Shown one piece after another: positions 1 through 8,101 of a stretch of 51,805 bases of DNA (positions are counted from its first letter, which is position 1; each line of letters opens with the position of its first letter). Location of the stretch: NCBI RefSeq assembly GCF_001436375.1, contig NZ_AZGA01000066.1, positions 13,439-65,243 on the forward strand, in the 5' to 3' direction. This DNA is from Agrilactobacillus composti DSM 18527 = JCM 14202 (GTDB lineage: Bacteria > Bacillota > Bacilli > Lactobacillales > Lactobacillaceae). A program made the translations under genes and the position numbers. Below the pieces are notes generated by a model. It saw only the letters and a list, made by a program, of their open reading frames with translations, made no database searches and was not told the origin of the DNA.

Positions 1-1137
1 GCTGAGTACATTTTTAACAATGGTTTTGAATTGAGTGTTCTCAAAATTCACAAAAGGCTTTATCGAAACTTGCGGCAACGTTTTGGGCCGAAATCACAAT
101 TGGCTATTTCCGCGATCAAAACGACGGTTGCCCGTTATAAAACAGTTCAGACACAGCTGCGGCGCAAACCCATACACTATGCCACCGGTAAAAAAGATAA
201 AAAGGGTAAAGAGATTTATCTAATAGTCCCCAGAGACCTGCATTGGCTTTGGAAACCAATCTGTTTCCAGCGCCCGCAAGCTGACTTAGTCCGTAACCGG
301 GATTGGTCTATCGTTGCAGATGGTAAAAAGTTGTCCATCAATACACTTCAAGGCCGGGTGAAAGCTCGTTTTGTGTTAAAAACTGGCTTTGAACAATATC
401 TGGATGGCACCTGGGAGTTTGGCGGCGCAAAACTGATTAAGTCTGGGACCAATTGGTTTTTACACATTGCAGTTAATAAAGAATTTCCTGAATTGGCCCG
501 TAATGATATGCAACACGTTGTAGGACTTGACCGGGGAATCCGGCAATTAGTCACTACCTATGATGACCAAGGAAAAACAACGTTTTTCAATGGTCAAGCT
601 ATCAATCGTAAACGGCGTCACTATAAAGCACTGCGGGCTAGTCTGCAAAGACACAATACCAAAAATTCCAAACGGCGTATCCGTCAAATGGGCAATAAAG
701 AGAACCGCTGGATGACTGATCTCAACCATCAGCTATCTAAGACACTTGTTGCGAAGTATGGGCCGAATACCTTGTTTGTTTTAGAAGATCTGGTTAATGT
801 TCGATTTGCCACGGAAAAGACGGTCAAAGATAAACGTTATGAAAAAGTATCTTGGGCATTTTACCAACTGGAACAGATGTTGACTTACAAGGCTATTCAA
901 GCAGGCGCTGCAGTTATCACGGTTAGTGCGGCTTATACCAGTCAGCGCTGTCCTGCTTGCGGTGAGATCAAAAAGACGAATCGCGACCACCAACTGCACG
1001 CCTACCAATGTTCAAACTGCGGTTACCAGTCCAATGATGATCGCGTCGGTGCCATGAACATTCAATACTTGGGTACTCAATATATCGCTGGCGTAAAAAA
1101 GCCCAAATTCAATAAGAAAAAAAGTGCGAACGGGTAA
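1..1137 (+). CDS. tnpB: TnpB, IS200/IS605-family RNA-guided nuclease (5' end outside window)
   Basis: The reading frame is open to the left edge; the residues before the TTG at 31 (AEYIFNNGFE) already look like TnpB, so the gene is cut by the window, not started here. TnpB is the compact RuvC-type nuclease that, with an omega-RNA copied from the transposon end, cuts DNA matching the guide. Visible parts: the first RuvC aspartate in VVGLDRGIRQLV, the glutamate in FVLEDLVNV, a four-cysteine zinc finger (CPACG and CSNCGYQ) and the final aspartate in NDDRVGAMNI. All catalytic residues are therefore present. The basic C-terminus ends at 1137 and runs into the structured right end of the element. 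No tnpA is visible; it may lie to the left or be absent. Confidence 0.93.
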   Translation, partial: AEYIFNNGFELSVLKIHKRLYRNLRQRFGPKSQLAISAIKTTVARYKTVQTQLRRKPIHYATGKKDKKGKEIYLIVPRDLHWLWKPICFQRPQADLVRNRDWSIVADGKKLSINTLQGRVKARFVLKTGFEQYLDGTWEFGGAKLIKSGTNWFLHIAVNKEFPELARNDMQHVVGLDRGIRQLVTTYDDQGKTTFFNGQAINRKRRHYKALRASLQRHNTKNSKRRIRQMGNKENRWMTDLNHQLSKTLVAKYGPNTLFVLEDLVNVRFATEKTVKDKRYEKVSWAFYQLEQMLTYKAIQAGAAVITVSAAYTSQRCPACGEIKKTNRDHQLHAYQCSNCGYQSNDDRVGAMNIQYLGTQYIAGVKKPKFNKKKSANG

Positions 1138-1366
1138 ACCTGTTCAATTGCCGGTGAAGTCGATCATCGGGCTGTTGGGACCCTTAGATAAGTAAGGCCC
1201 AGCAGTAAGTAACGCCAACACAGCGCGTGCTTATCACACGCAAACTACGTGGAAGACCGGAAGGCCGTTAGACCACATAGCGTTAGGCGTAAGTCTAAAG
1301 GTATCTATCCAGATACCCTCGCCACTTGGTGGTGAGAGACAAGCTCGGTACTTTAGTGCCGAGATC
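1100..1366 (+). ncRNA. Omega-RNA (reRNA) scaffold and right end of the IS element
   Basis: TnpB elements encode their guide RNA in the 3' end of tnpB and the sequence after it. Three hairpins follow the stop codon: GGTATCT/AGATACC (1300-1317), CTCGCCAC/GTGGTGAG (1318-1336) and CTCGGTAC/GTGCCGAG with loop TTTA (1344-1363). The last is the typical subterminal right-end hairpin. The element end should lie at about 1364-1372; the bases after it would be read as guide. The start is approximate. Confidence 0.6.
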
Positions 1367-1603
1367 ATTGACTTTGATATCCCGGTCAATTTTCTTTACC
1401 ATAACGTCATTCCCCCTGATAAATTGATCAATGGAGATTTGGAAAACGTCACTCAAGACCAGCAGCATCCCCACGTCCGGATAAGTCCGGCCGTTTTCCC
1501 AACTTGAAATTGTCTTATCTGAGACATGTAATTTTTCAGCCAGTTGTTTTTGGGTCCAGCCAAATTGCTGCCGATATTTCTTCAGTTGCGTCTTAAGTGC
1601 CAT
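1295..1603 (-). pseudogene. XRE-family HTH regulator, 3' end replaced by the IS insertion
   Basis: The ATG at 1601-1603 has a good GGAGG site. Residues 1-60 form a Cro/C1 helix-turn-helix (WTQKQLAEKLHVSDKTISSWENG), followed by the family-typical stretch FQISIDQFIRGNDVMVKKIDRDIK. Relatives in lactobacilli usually continue into basic and membrane-spanning residues. Here, from about residue 78 the frame enters the hairpin-rich right end of the tnpB element, so the last 24 or so residues are encoded by omega-RNA sequence. I infer that the transposon inserted into the gene and that the present protein is a DNA-binding stub. It could still bind its operator. Confidence 0.65.
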
Positions 1604-1672
1604 TTTCCCTCACTCCTCCATTTCAATTTAGCAAAGAACGGTCATCATAACGACCTACAAACCCCATAGATA

Positions 1673-1713
1673 CACTAAATCCAGCCCTATGTTTTGTAGA
1701 GCTGGATTTAGTG
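1673..1713. repeat. 13-bp perfect inverted repeat
   Basis: CACTAAATCCAGC at 1673-1685 is the exact reverse complement of 1701-1713, with a 15-nt loop. It lies between the end of the 531-residue gene and the start of the HTH gene, both on the minus strand. There is no T-run after it on either strand, so it is not a standard intrinsic terminator; an operator or structured RNA is possible. Confidence 0.55.
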
Positions 1714-1804
1714 CCCGTTATGGCAGCGTTATGGCCGCATCACCATTTGCCATTCGCTGCTGGTAATTACAAGACTAGCACAACAAATGACACAAGTTTT
1801 AACT

Positions 1805-3400
1805 TTATATGTTGCTTGATGTTGGTTTGATACCTATAACGCTGGTCTCTTGCACTAATCTGGCCACATCGTAAGCAATCGCGGGTTCCAAACTGCCATT
1901 TTTTGCCAGTGTATCAAGCAATGTTGTCCAAACTAATTTGAATACAGCAACGTCTGCTGGCGATAATTGTTTAACAAAATCTGGCAAAACCCCTGCAAAA
2001 TCTTTAAGTTGCCACTGCTTTGGCGTCTGCAAGTATCGCGCGTAAATCAAGTCGCCTAAATCCACGATATAATCAACTATCTGGGCCTGCTTGTATTTAT
2101 GATACCATTCTTGATGCGTACTCCATAACTGCCAAGCCCGAGCTAATATTTCGTTGTGAACTTTAGTGGCTATTTGTTTTGAGTAACCCTGACGTGAATG
2201 GGCCAGTTTTTTATACTTAAGAGCGGGCATATACACTATTTCCGGAAAAAAGGCCCGTCCCTCAGCGGCTCGCGCAGTTTGCCTAGCAACATTATAGTCC
2301 TCGATAAATTGATCCATTAGATCCCAATCCTTCTGTTCATCGATGCCCGCACGACGCATGCCCAATACCAACCGCTTCTCGGATTCAAAATTGGCCTCAT
2401 CTGATAAGGTTGCCTTAACTTTAGGCAAAATCTTAATCAGAGCTTGCTTTAAACTTTCGGCCTTGGCTGGCTTAAGATAACCTACTTCGCCTTCAAAAGT
2501 TAGAAAATTCTGTAATATTTGGGCGACGCCTGGCAGTTCATCCAAAAAGTAGTTCATTTCCAAGGCAAAGCGCCACTTCAAAGTTTCTTGAAACCCTTCT
2601 TCATCCCATTGGTCTGGATCTTCATGGAAAGTGAATGACATTTTGTCCGCAATTCGTGTGATAAGTGTTTCAATATATTCTGATTCAAACTGTTGGGTAA
2701 ATATACGCCATTTGGGATCATTTTCAAACGCCTTGATTAATTTTAAAAGCTCACTATCCATCTCATTGAGCAATCTATCTTCCTTTGCTAATCTGTCCGC
2801 CTTGTCAGTAATTATCGCCGGCTTTGATATCTTTTTCGAATTTTTTCGCGTATGCCCCGTTAGAGCTTTTTCCATACCCGTTTTGGCGCTTTGCTTTCGG
2901 GCATTTTTCCTAGCACTCTTCTGCTCTATCCGCCGCTTCTCAGCACTTTTATTAGAACTTACCTCGGCTTCACAAGAAGTTTCATAGTCTCTAAAGTAAT
3001 CATAGCGCGTGTAAAAGGCAATTTCGTCTTTAAAGAGATTTTCAATGAAACGATACTCGATGTGCAGTGCCCCAATTTCCGTTAACCATTGTAACCAGTA
3101 ACGAACCACCGTTAAATCAGTCACAATCAAGCGATAATTCTTATTAGTGCTTTTATTGCGATATAAATAGTGAAAGCTTGATCGTACCGGCTTGATATCC
3201 GAAAATTTCCATTGATCAATCGGCTTTGGTGTATCGTATAAAACAAAATTCAGCATGTTTTCAACGGCAGTCTTGATCATCGTTTTCCGACCTAAAAATA
3301 GGGTCATTACTTGCTCGTATTCACTGCTCTGTTTAAAATCATCCCAATACTTATCAAACTCCTGATAATATAGATCCCAAAATTCTGATTCTTTTGACAT
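1805..3400 (-). CDS. Hypothetical protein, 531 residues, unknown family
   Basis: I do not recognise the family. An upstream ATG exists at 3430, but the ATG at 3400 has a GAGGAGAG ribosome site at good spacing and is preferred. The protein is soluble, with no signal peptide or membrane segment. Residues 1-140 are rich in aromatic and acidic residues. A strongly basic linker at about 145-205 (many KSAEKRR, KNARKQ, RKNSKK type clusters) separates it from a mainly helical second half with several Trp-rich stretches. The basic linker suggests nucleic acid contact, but this is a guess. It stands alone, flanked by the inverted repeat at 1673 and by the terminator at 3554 that closes the next gene upstream. 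No frameshift is visible. Confidence 0.7.
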   Translation of the reverse strand: MSKESEFWDLYYQEFDKYWDDFKQSSEYEQVMTLFLGRKTMIKTAVENMLNFVLYDTPKPIDQWKFSDIKPVRSSFHYLYRNKSTNKNYRLIVTDLTVVRYWLQWLTEIGALHIEYRFIENLFKDEIAFYTRYDYFRDYETSCEAEVSSNKSAEKRRIEQKSARKNARKQSAKTGMEKALTGHTRKNSKKISKPAIITDKADRLAKEDRLLNEMDSELLKLIKAFENDPKWRIFTQQFESEYIETLITRIADKMSFTFHEDPDQWDEEGFQETLKWRFALEMNYFLDELPGVAQILQNFLTFEGEVGYLKPAKAESLKQALIKILPKVKATLSDEANFESEKRLVLGMRRAGIDEQKDWDLMDQFIEDYNVARQTARAAEGRAFFPEIVYMPALKYKKLAHSRQGYSKQIATKVHNEILARAWQLWSTHQEWYHKYKQAQIVDYIVDLGDLIYARYLQTPKQWQLKDFAGVLPDFVKQLSPADVAVFKLVWTTLLDTLAKNGSLEPAIAYDVARLVQETSVIGIKPTSSNI

Positions 3401-3553
3401 GGCAATCTCTCCTCGTATATTTGTTTCCACGAATAAAGTGTATCGCCGCTGTTCCTCAAAATCTACGGGAATTACGCCCCTATTATCATACGATTATCGC
3501 AAAATTATCATAAATTTTCTTTGTCCAATATATGCACCCTCTAAATAATTGCC

Positions 3554-3584
3554 AAAAAAACAAGCTGAATCCTTATCCAGCTTG
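3554..3584 (-). terminator. Intrinsic terminator after the DUF3800 gene
   Basis: On the minus strand a CAAGCTG/CAGCTTG stem (3561-3567 with 3578-3584) is followed by seven T residues (3554-3560). It lies 86 nt past the stop of the gene ending at 3670. Confidence 0.75.
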
Positions 3585-3669
3585 AACTTCACGATAACTT
3601 ATTCATTTTTCTAAGCTTGATACACCCACGAGGGATTGCCGGAATCACTTTATCAAGTACACCGAATCC

Positions 3670-4800
3670 TTATTTTGATTCAATCAAGCGCTTAATACTG
3701 TTGAAATGGGTTCTTTTCAATTTGATCATACCCAAATCATTGTGTAAGGCCACGCAGGCTCTAGCTTCCAGGTCAATAAACTCAGTACCTTTGACTTGGT
3801 TGATGGGGTTTTGGGCGGACTTGGGCAATTTATCCACACATAATTTCAAAGCTTGTTTCAACTTCCCAAAATATTCTCGATCAGTACTGTTGCGCTCTTG
3901 ATAAGCTGCTTCGCGAATGCTGTCCAGCAGATATTCAATATTCGTAGGCATTTTCGGTTCAACCACTGGGACGTTGGTTTCCGGTGCCACGGTATGTTGC
4001 CATAGCCGTTGGTATAAACCGGACAAAATCAACAACTCCTGGTTGCGGGTATTGGGCTTATCCGGTAGATAACTGATATGAGCAGCGGTCAATTGTTGGG
4101 AAGTGGCCCGGGAAGACAGGTTCACCACAAAATCCGCATATTGTAACCCAATGACCTCCCGGCTGTTTCTAGCCGTCAATTGCAAATGTTTCACTCGACA
4201 GCCCAGTAAAGGCAAATAGGCTTGCATGATTTGTTCGGCAACCACCAAACTATCAGCATTAAATTCAAGCCGCATATCTAACACAATTTCAAAGTTATCA
4301 ATACTGGCAAAGTCTAATACCGAAATGGCGTCTAAAGCCGCCAGCAAATAAGGCGCTAGATACGTCAATTCCGAAACCTCATGATATTGGGTTTCCACCG
4401 TGGTATAAAAAGCCTTCAATTCATCCGTAGCTGTGCCCGACAAAACCTGGCTGACAACCTTCACATTTTTACCCGCCGCCTTGACTTCATCCCCCGGCCG
4501 CCAGCCGAACGGATATAGGGTATTTTTAAAATTATTAAAAGTATGGCTGGAGGTAGCAAAGACGCAGGATACATTCATTCTTTTAGTATGGCCGGCATTG
4601 CCCAGAAAAGTTTCATCAATGTAAAGCTTAGCATGATGAATATGCGTTTTCAGAAAAGCAGTCAGCTTCTTTTCCGTCTGCTTGGAAATATTTTTCCCGG
4701 CCAATATCCGTTTTAAGGTGGCCAATGAAATACCGATATCTTGGGCCTGTAGCTTTAAATCCGAATAATTAAGTCTTTGTAACGCTTGAACAAAATCCAT
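3670..4800 (-). CDS. HTH-DUF3800 protein
   Basis: The protein has 376 residues. Residues 1-50 look like a helix-turn-helix (LQAQDIGISLATLKRILAGKNIS). From about residue 58 a DUF3800 domain begins: LYIDETFLGN carries the early acidic residues expected in this RNase H-like fold, VLDMRLEF holds a further Asp, and LQYADFVVNL near residue 220 matches the conserved xxADxxxxx block. DUF3800 proteins are predicted nucleases of uncertain biological role and are common near mobile elements. A C-terminal helical region of about 110 residues follows. The gene is monocistronic with its own terminator at 3554. The fusion to an N-terminal HTH may give sequence-specific targeting; that is inference. Confidence 0.65.
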   Translation of the reverse strand: MDFVQALQRLNYSDLKLQAQDIGISLATLKRILAGKNISKQTEKKLTAFLKTHIHHAKLYIDETFLGNAGHTKRMNVSCVFATSSHTFNNFKNTLYPFGWRPGDEVKAAGKNVKVVSQVLSGTATDELKAFYTTVETQYHEVSELTYLAPYLLAALDAISVLDFASIDNFEIVLDMRLEFNADSLVVAEQIMQAYLPLLGCRVKHLQLTARNSREVIGLQYADFVVNLSSRATSQQLTAAHISYLPDKPNTRNQELLILSGLYQRLWQHTVAPETNVPVVEPKMPTNIEYLLDSIREAAYQERNSTDREYFGKLKQALKLCVDKLPKSAQNPINQVKGTEFIDLEARACVALHNDLGMIKLKRTHFNSIKRLIESK

Positions 4801-4908
4801 GTTCCGGCTCCCCTTGTTTAAGACCTATGATACTTCAATCTTAATTGAAACAGGACAGGCTCGCAAGGCTGATCACTCAGAATAACGCTTGTTATAATGC
4901 CTCCCCAC

Positions 4909-4932
4909 AAAAAAAGTCCCATATTCTGGGAC
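4909..4932 (-). terminator. Intrinsic terminator
   Basis: On the minus strand GTCCCA/TGGGAC (loop 5 nt) is followed by seven T residues. It begins only 7 nt after the stop of the small ORF at 4940-5038, which supports that ORF being transcribed together with the membrane protein gene upstream. Confidence 0.8.
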
Positions 4933-4939
4933 AATTTGA

Positions 4940-5038
4940 TCAACCGTTTAATTTCTGAAAGGGATCTGGCAGGTGATTGGCTTGCTTTTCTTGCCTGACA
5001 TATTGGCGCTGCTGGGTAATAATCTCTGGAATTAACAT
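4940..5038 (-). CDS. Small ORF, 32 residues, hypothetical
   Basis: An ATG at 5036-5038 opens a 32-codon frame beginning MLIPEIITQQRQYV and ending LPDPFQKLNG, with the stop directly before a strong terminator. The composition is amphipathic and protein-like. The ribosome site is weak (AAGGGTAG about 13 nt upstream). It lies 46 nt after the membrane-protein gene at 5085-5270 and could form a two-gene transcript with it. It could also be the tail of a degraded gene. Confidence 0.4.
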   Translation of the reverse strand: MLIPEIITQQRQYVRQEKQANHLPDPFQKLNG

Positions 5039-5084
5039 TAAATAAAAACTACCCTTACTTTTAAAAGCAAAGGCAGTCTAATAT

Positions 5085-5270
5085 CTATTTGTGACGTTTC
5101 CGATAAGTATCCCTTATTGTGTAATGCAGCCAAATCGCAACAACCATTACAACGGCTGTCAAAACCAATGTCCTAACCGGCATTTGGCCATCAGCGGTTG
5201 CAACCATAATGATTAAAATAACTGCAATTGGTAAAACGTAGCGCCATAAAATGGTTTTAACGGTTGTCAT
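5085..5270 (-). CDS. Small membrane protein, 61 residues
   Basis: The protein has two predicted transmembrane helices (about residues 9-27 and 34-50) and a basic C-terminus (RDTYRKRHK), so both ends probably face the cytoplasm. The start ATG has an AGGGG site. No family is recognised. It may be cotranscribed with the 32-residue ORF downstream; transcription ends at the terminator at 4909. Confidence 0.6.
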   Translation of the reverse strand: MTTVKTILWRYVLPIAVILIIMVATADGQMPVRTLVLTAVVMVVAIWLHYTIRDTYRKRHK

Positions 5271-5363
5271 ATCAAATCAGCCCCTTAAACAAACCTGCTA
5301 ACTGATACAGATAACTATTATATAACACATTTTTTTCAGCTAATCAATTAAACAATCTGCCAG

Positions 5364-5408
5364 TCAAAAACAGCCATCACCCCACGATTACCATAGGATG
5401 ATGGCTGT
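5364..5408 (-). terminator. Terminator of the dhaL-dhaM-gldA-dhaQ operon
   Basis: On the minus strand a 10-bp stem (ACAGCCATCA at 5370-5379 with 5399-5408) is followed by a run of T residues. It sits 23 nt after the last gene of the operon. Confidence 0.8.
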
Positions 5409-5430
5409 TATACATACAGTATTTAAATTT

Positions 5431-6414
5431 CTACCAACCATAGCCCCCAACGGATCGTTTCAACCAGTCATACCATTGATCATCTTGCAAACGCAGAACA
5501 GTCACGGAAGCCCCCCGCATGCCATAAGAAGTTAAGTAAGTCCCGGTTTTAATGAAGGTTGGGGCCAGACCTTCTAGCGTTAACAACTGGACCACATCAT
5601 TAGTGAAGACATATTGATCCATCAGGGGTAAGCCCCCCAGACCGTTGATCAACACGGCTAATTTCTGCCCTGTGGCAAATTGGGCCGCAATGCGAATTTT
5701 ATTCACCAATTCCCGGGCTAATAACTCGGAAGATTCTAAAGGTTCGTTGCGATAGCCGGGTTCGCCGTGGATACCCACCCCGTAAGCCACCTCATCGTCG
5801 GCTAAAACGAAGCTGGGTGCTTGGGCCCCGGGGGTTTCGGTGCCGGATAAAGCCACTCCCAGGGTATAGAGATTATCGTTGATGACCTTGGCCAGGGCAG
5901 CTAATTCCGTTAACGTGGCCCCTTTATCGGCAGCGGCGCCTAATAACTTGAACATGAACACCGTTCCCGCCACACCCCGACCTCGGGTCTGGAGGGTCTT
6001 AGGGTCCACGGATTGGTCGTCAGATACCAAGACCACCTTCACGTTATAACCATCGGCGTTTAAAAAAGTGGCTGCCGCGGAGAAGTTTTGCACATCTTCT
6101 TGGAAATTTTTCACGATAAATAAATAATCATGTTGACTATCCAAGGCGGTGATGGCCCGGATAATGGCCGTGCTATCAGGTGGTGTAAAGATCAGGCCGG
6201 TGATGGCAACATCTAGGAGGCCAGGCCCGATATAGCCGAAATCCAGAGGCTCATGGCCACTGCCTCCGCCGCTGACCAACAAGACTTTGCGGCCGCTGTT
6301 GGGGTTAGCCAGGGCACTCACTTCACCCAACCGCCGTAATTCAGGATGGCCATATTGAATGCCCTGAATCATCTGGTCAATGGCCAGCGCTGGATCATTA
6401 ATTAATTTTTTCAT
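5431..6414 (-). CDS. dhaQ: DhaK paralogue, probable DhaQ-type coactivator
   Basis: The product is 327 residues, starting at MKKLINDPAL (ATG 6412-6414 with a GGAAAGG site; an ATG 30 nt upstream lacks one). It is a DhaK-fold protein: SGGGSGHEPLDFGYIG, the KNFQEDVQNF block with the Asp corresponding to D109, and GVGIHGEPGY with the His that binds dihydroxyacetone covalently in DhaK. It differs from the true DhaK at 9505-10497: the TSPTPD motif holding the substrate-contacting Ser80 equivalent is TPPDS here, and GRRGVAGT has become GRGVAGT. In Lactococcus lactis a DhaK paralogue, DhaQ, senses dihydroxyacetone and activates DhaS; the presence of dhaS and a second DhaK supports that role. It could instead be a second kinase subunit. 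Confidence 0.65.
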   Translation of the reverse strand: MKKLINDPALAIDQMIQGIQYGHPELRRLGEVSALANPNSGRKVLLVSGGGSGHEPLDFGYIGPGLLDVAITGLIFTPPDSTAIIRAITALDSQHDYLFIVKNFQEDVQNFSAAATFLNADGYNVKVVLVSDDQSVDPKTLQTRGRGVAGTVFMFKLLGAAADKGATLTELAALAKVINDNLYTLGVALSGTETPGAQAPSFVLADDEVAYGVGIHGEPGYRNEPLESSELLARELVNKIRIAAQFATGQKLAVLINGLGGLPLMDQYVFTNDVVQLLTLEGLAPTFIKTGTYLTSYGMRGASVTVLRLQDDQWYDWLKRSVGGYGW

Positions 6415-6483
6415 CAGGACCAATCCTTTCCAAATCACCATCATCAGTCGAAAAAAGACCGCTGAGGGCCCTTTTTCTTAATC

Positions 6484-7647
6484 CTACTGATTTACCCCCG
6501 CCATTGCAAGAGCTTTATTGACAAATACTGGGCGAATTTCGTGGCTACTTTCATAACCATGGGCATAAGCTGAAGCAGCTTTCATGGCGTTGACCACCAT
6601 CTCAGGGGTCACCGTAAAGGGCATGTTTTTCATGGTTTCATCTGGTGCCGTGGCTAACGCGCCAATCTTAAGCAAATCGGCATCGGATAATTGATCCAAA
6701 TGCGTTGCTTCCAAGGTGATGGGCAAGCCTAGGGTCAGGTAAAACTCAATATATTTGTTCAGTTCCGCATGGGGTGTGCCTTGCAACACCAATTCCACCA
6801 TGGTACCAAAAGCGACTTTCTCACCATGGGTCAAGCTGTGAATCTCACCGTGAACCGCTGTAAATCCGTTATGAATGGCATGGGCGGCGGCCAACCCACC
6901 ATTTTCAAAACCTAAGCCAGACAGCAAGGTATTGGCTTCCACGATGGCTTCTAAGGCTGGCGTAACCACATGGGCTTTGTTAGATTCAACGGCTTCATAA
7001 GCGTATTCCCACAAAACCCGTTCACACTCAGCGGCAATGGCCCGCCCCGCAAAAGTGGCCTGGCCACCACCCATGGTCACACCATGTTTTTTAGCCGTGG
7101 CTTTGGCTTCAATATTGGTGGCCATGGCATCAGAAATACCCGATACTAAGGTGCGCACGGGGGCATTGGCAATAATTTGGGTATCCACTAAGACCAAGTC
7201 ACTGTGCCGACTATAAAATTCGTACTGATCAAATTGACCGTCTGGGGTATAGAGCACAGATAAGCCCGCCGTAGGGGCATCGGCAGAAGCCGCTGTGGGC
7301 GCAATGACCAAGTGAGCATTTAGGGCTTGGGCAATGGCTTTGCTGGTATCGAGGGTTTTACCACCACCAAGGCCAATGATCATGTCCACTTTAGCATCCC
7401 GGGCGATCTTGGTGATCCGGGTAATTTCTTCTACATAGGCTTCGCCGCCAAATTCGGCGCGCGTAACTGTGAAACCATTGTTCTCCAAATAACTGGCAAA
7501 ATCAACGCCGGCTATTGGCCAAACAACTTCATCAGCCATCATCAATACTTTTTCACCCAACTGGTGTAAATACCCTTGCGACTGTTCCAAAATCCCAGCA
7601 CCTTGTAAATACTTATCTGGACTAACAAACATTAATGCGTCACTCAT
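6484..7647 (-). CDS. gldA: Glycerol dehydrogenase, NAD-dependent
   Basis: It oxidises glycerol to dihydroxyacetone with NAD, in the cytoplasm. The product has 387 residues, starting at MSDALMFVSPDKYLQGAG (the ATG at 7645-7647 has AGGAAG; an in-frame start 27 nt upstream lacks a site). It has the iron-containing ADH/GldA fold: the nucleotide-binding GLGGGKTLDTSKA block and the metal ligands Asp in SGISDAMATN, His in GLAAAHAIHNG and His in HSLTHGEKVAFG. It lies between dhaM and dhaQ, so dihydroxyacetone made here is passed to the PEP-dependent kinase encoded by the same regulon. It is probably under DhaS control through the promoter before dhaL. Confidence 0.93.
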   Translation of the reverse strand: MSDALMFVSPDKYLQGAGILEQSQGYLHQLGEKVLMMADEVVWPIAGVDFASYLENNGFTVTRAEFGGEAYVEEITRITKIARDAKVDMIIGLGGGKTLDTSKAIAQALNAHLVIAPTAASADAPTAGLSVLYTPDGQFDQYEFYSRHSDLVLVDTQIIANAPVRTLVSGISDAMATNIEAKATAKKHGVTMGGGQATFAGRAIAAECERVLWEYAYEAVESNKAHVVTPALEAIVEANTLLSGLGFENGGLAAAHAIHNGFTAVHGEIHSLTHGEKVAFGTMVELVLQGTPHAELNKYIEFYLTLGLPITLEATHLDQLSDADLLKIGALATAPDETMKNMPFTVTPEMVVNAMKAASAYAHGYESSHEIRPVFVNKALAMAGVNQ

Positions 7648-7687
7648 GATATAACTTCCTTTCAGATTTGACATGGTAAATCCATTA

Positions 7688-8056
7688 TTATTTGATGATT
7701 AAGGGCTTTAACTGAGTTTCAATTTCCGACCGTCCAACCCCAGCTTGAGCCAGGGCAGCCGCAGAATAAGCGCTTTCAACAAAGGCCGTATCGTAGCGCT
7801 GAATGACCCAGGGACTCATTTCAGCCACCAGGTCCAAGGTCATTTTAGCGCTACCTAAATCGTAGAAAACCATTAATTCATCTCCAGGATTGGCATCAAT
7901 GGCCTGGGTGATCTTGGCCGCATCCGTGCCTACGCCATTATCTGCGGTCCCTCCCGCTACGGTCAGGGGGACGTCTGGGGCCACTTGTTGAATCAACTTG
8001 GCAATCCCTTGGGCCAGTTCAGTCACATGGGATACCAATACAATACCGATGGTCAT
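7688..8056 (-). CDS. dhaM: DhaM, phosphotransfer subunit of PTS-dependent dihydroxyacetone kinase
   Basis: The product is an EIIA-Man-like protein of 122 residues that takes phosphate from HPr and gives it to ADP bound on DhaL. The phosphorylated residue should be His10 (MTIGIVLVSH). The GGTADNGVGTDAAKI and YDLGSAKMT blocks match DhaM. The ATG at 8056 is chosen because AGGAG lies 9 nt before it; a TTG at 8065 would overlap that site. It is the short, single-domain form usual in Gram-positive bacteria, without the HPr and EI-like domains of the enterobacterial protein. Confidence 0.93.
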   Translation of the reverse strand: MTIGIVLVSHVTELAQGIAKLIQQVAPDVPLTVAGGTADNGVGTDAAKITQAIDANPGDELMVFYDLGSAKMTLDLVAEMSPWVIQRYDTAFVESAYSAAALAQAGVGRSEIETQLKPLIIK

Positions 8057-8101
8057 CTTGGTCAACTCCTTTAGGGCGCTTTCAATTTTTCCTAATACTT
8101 T

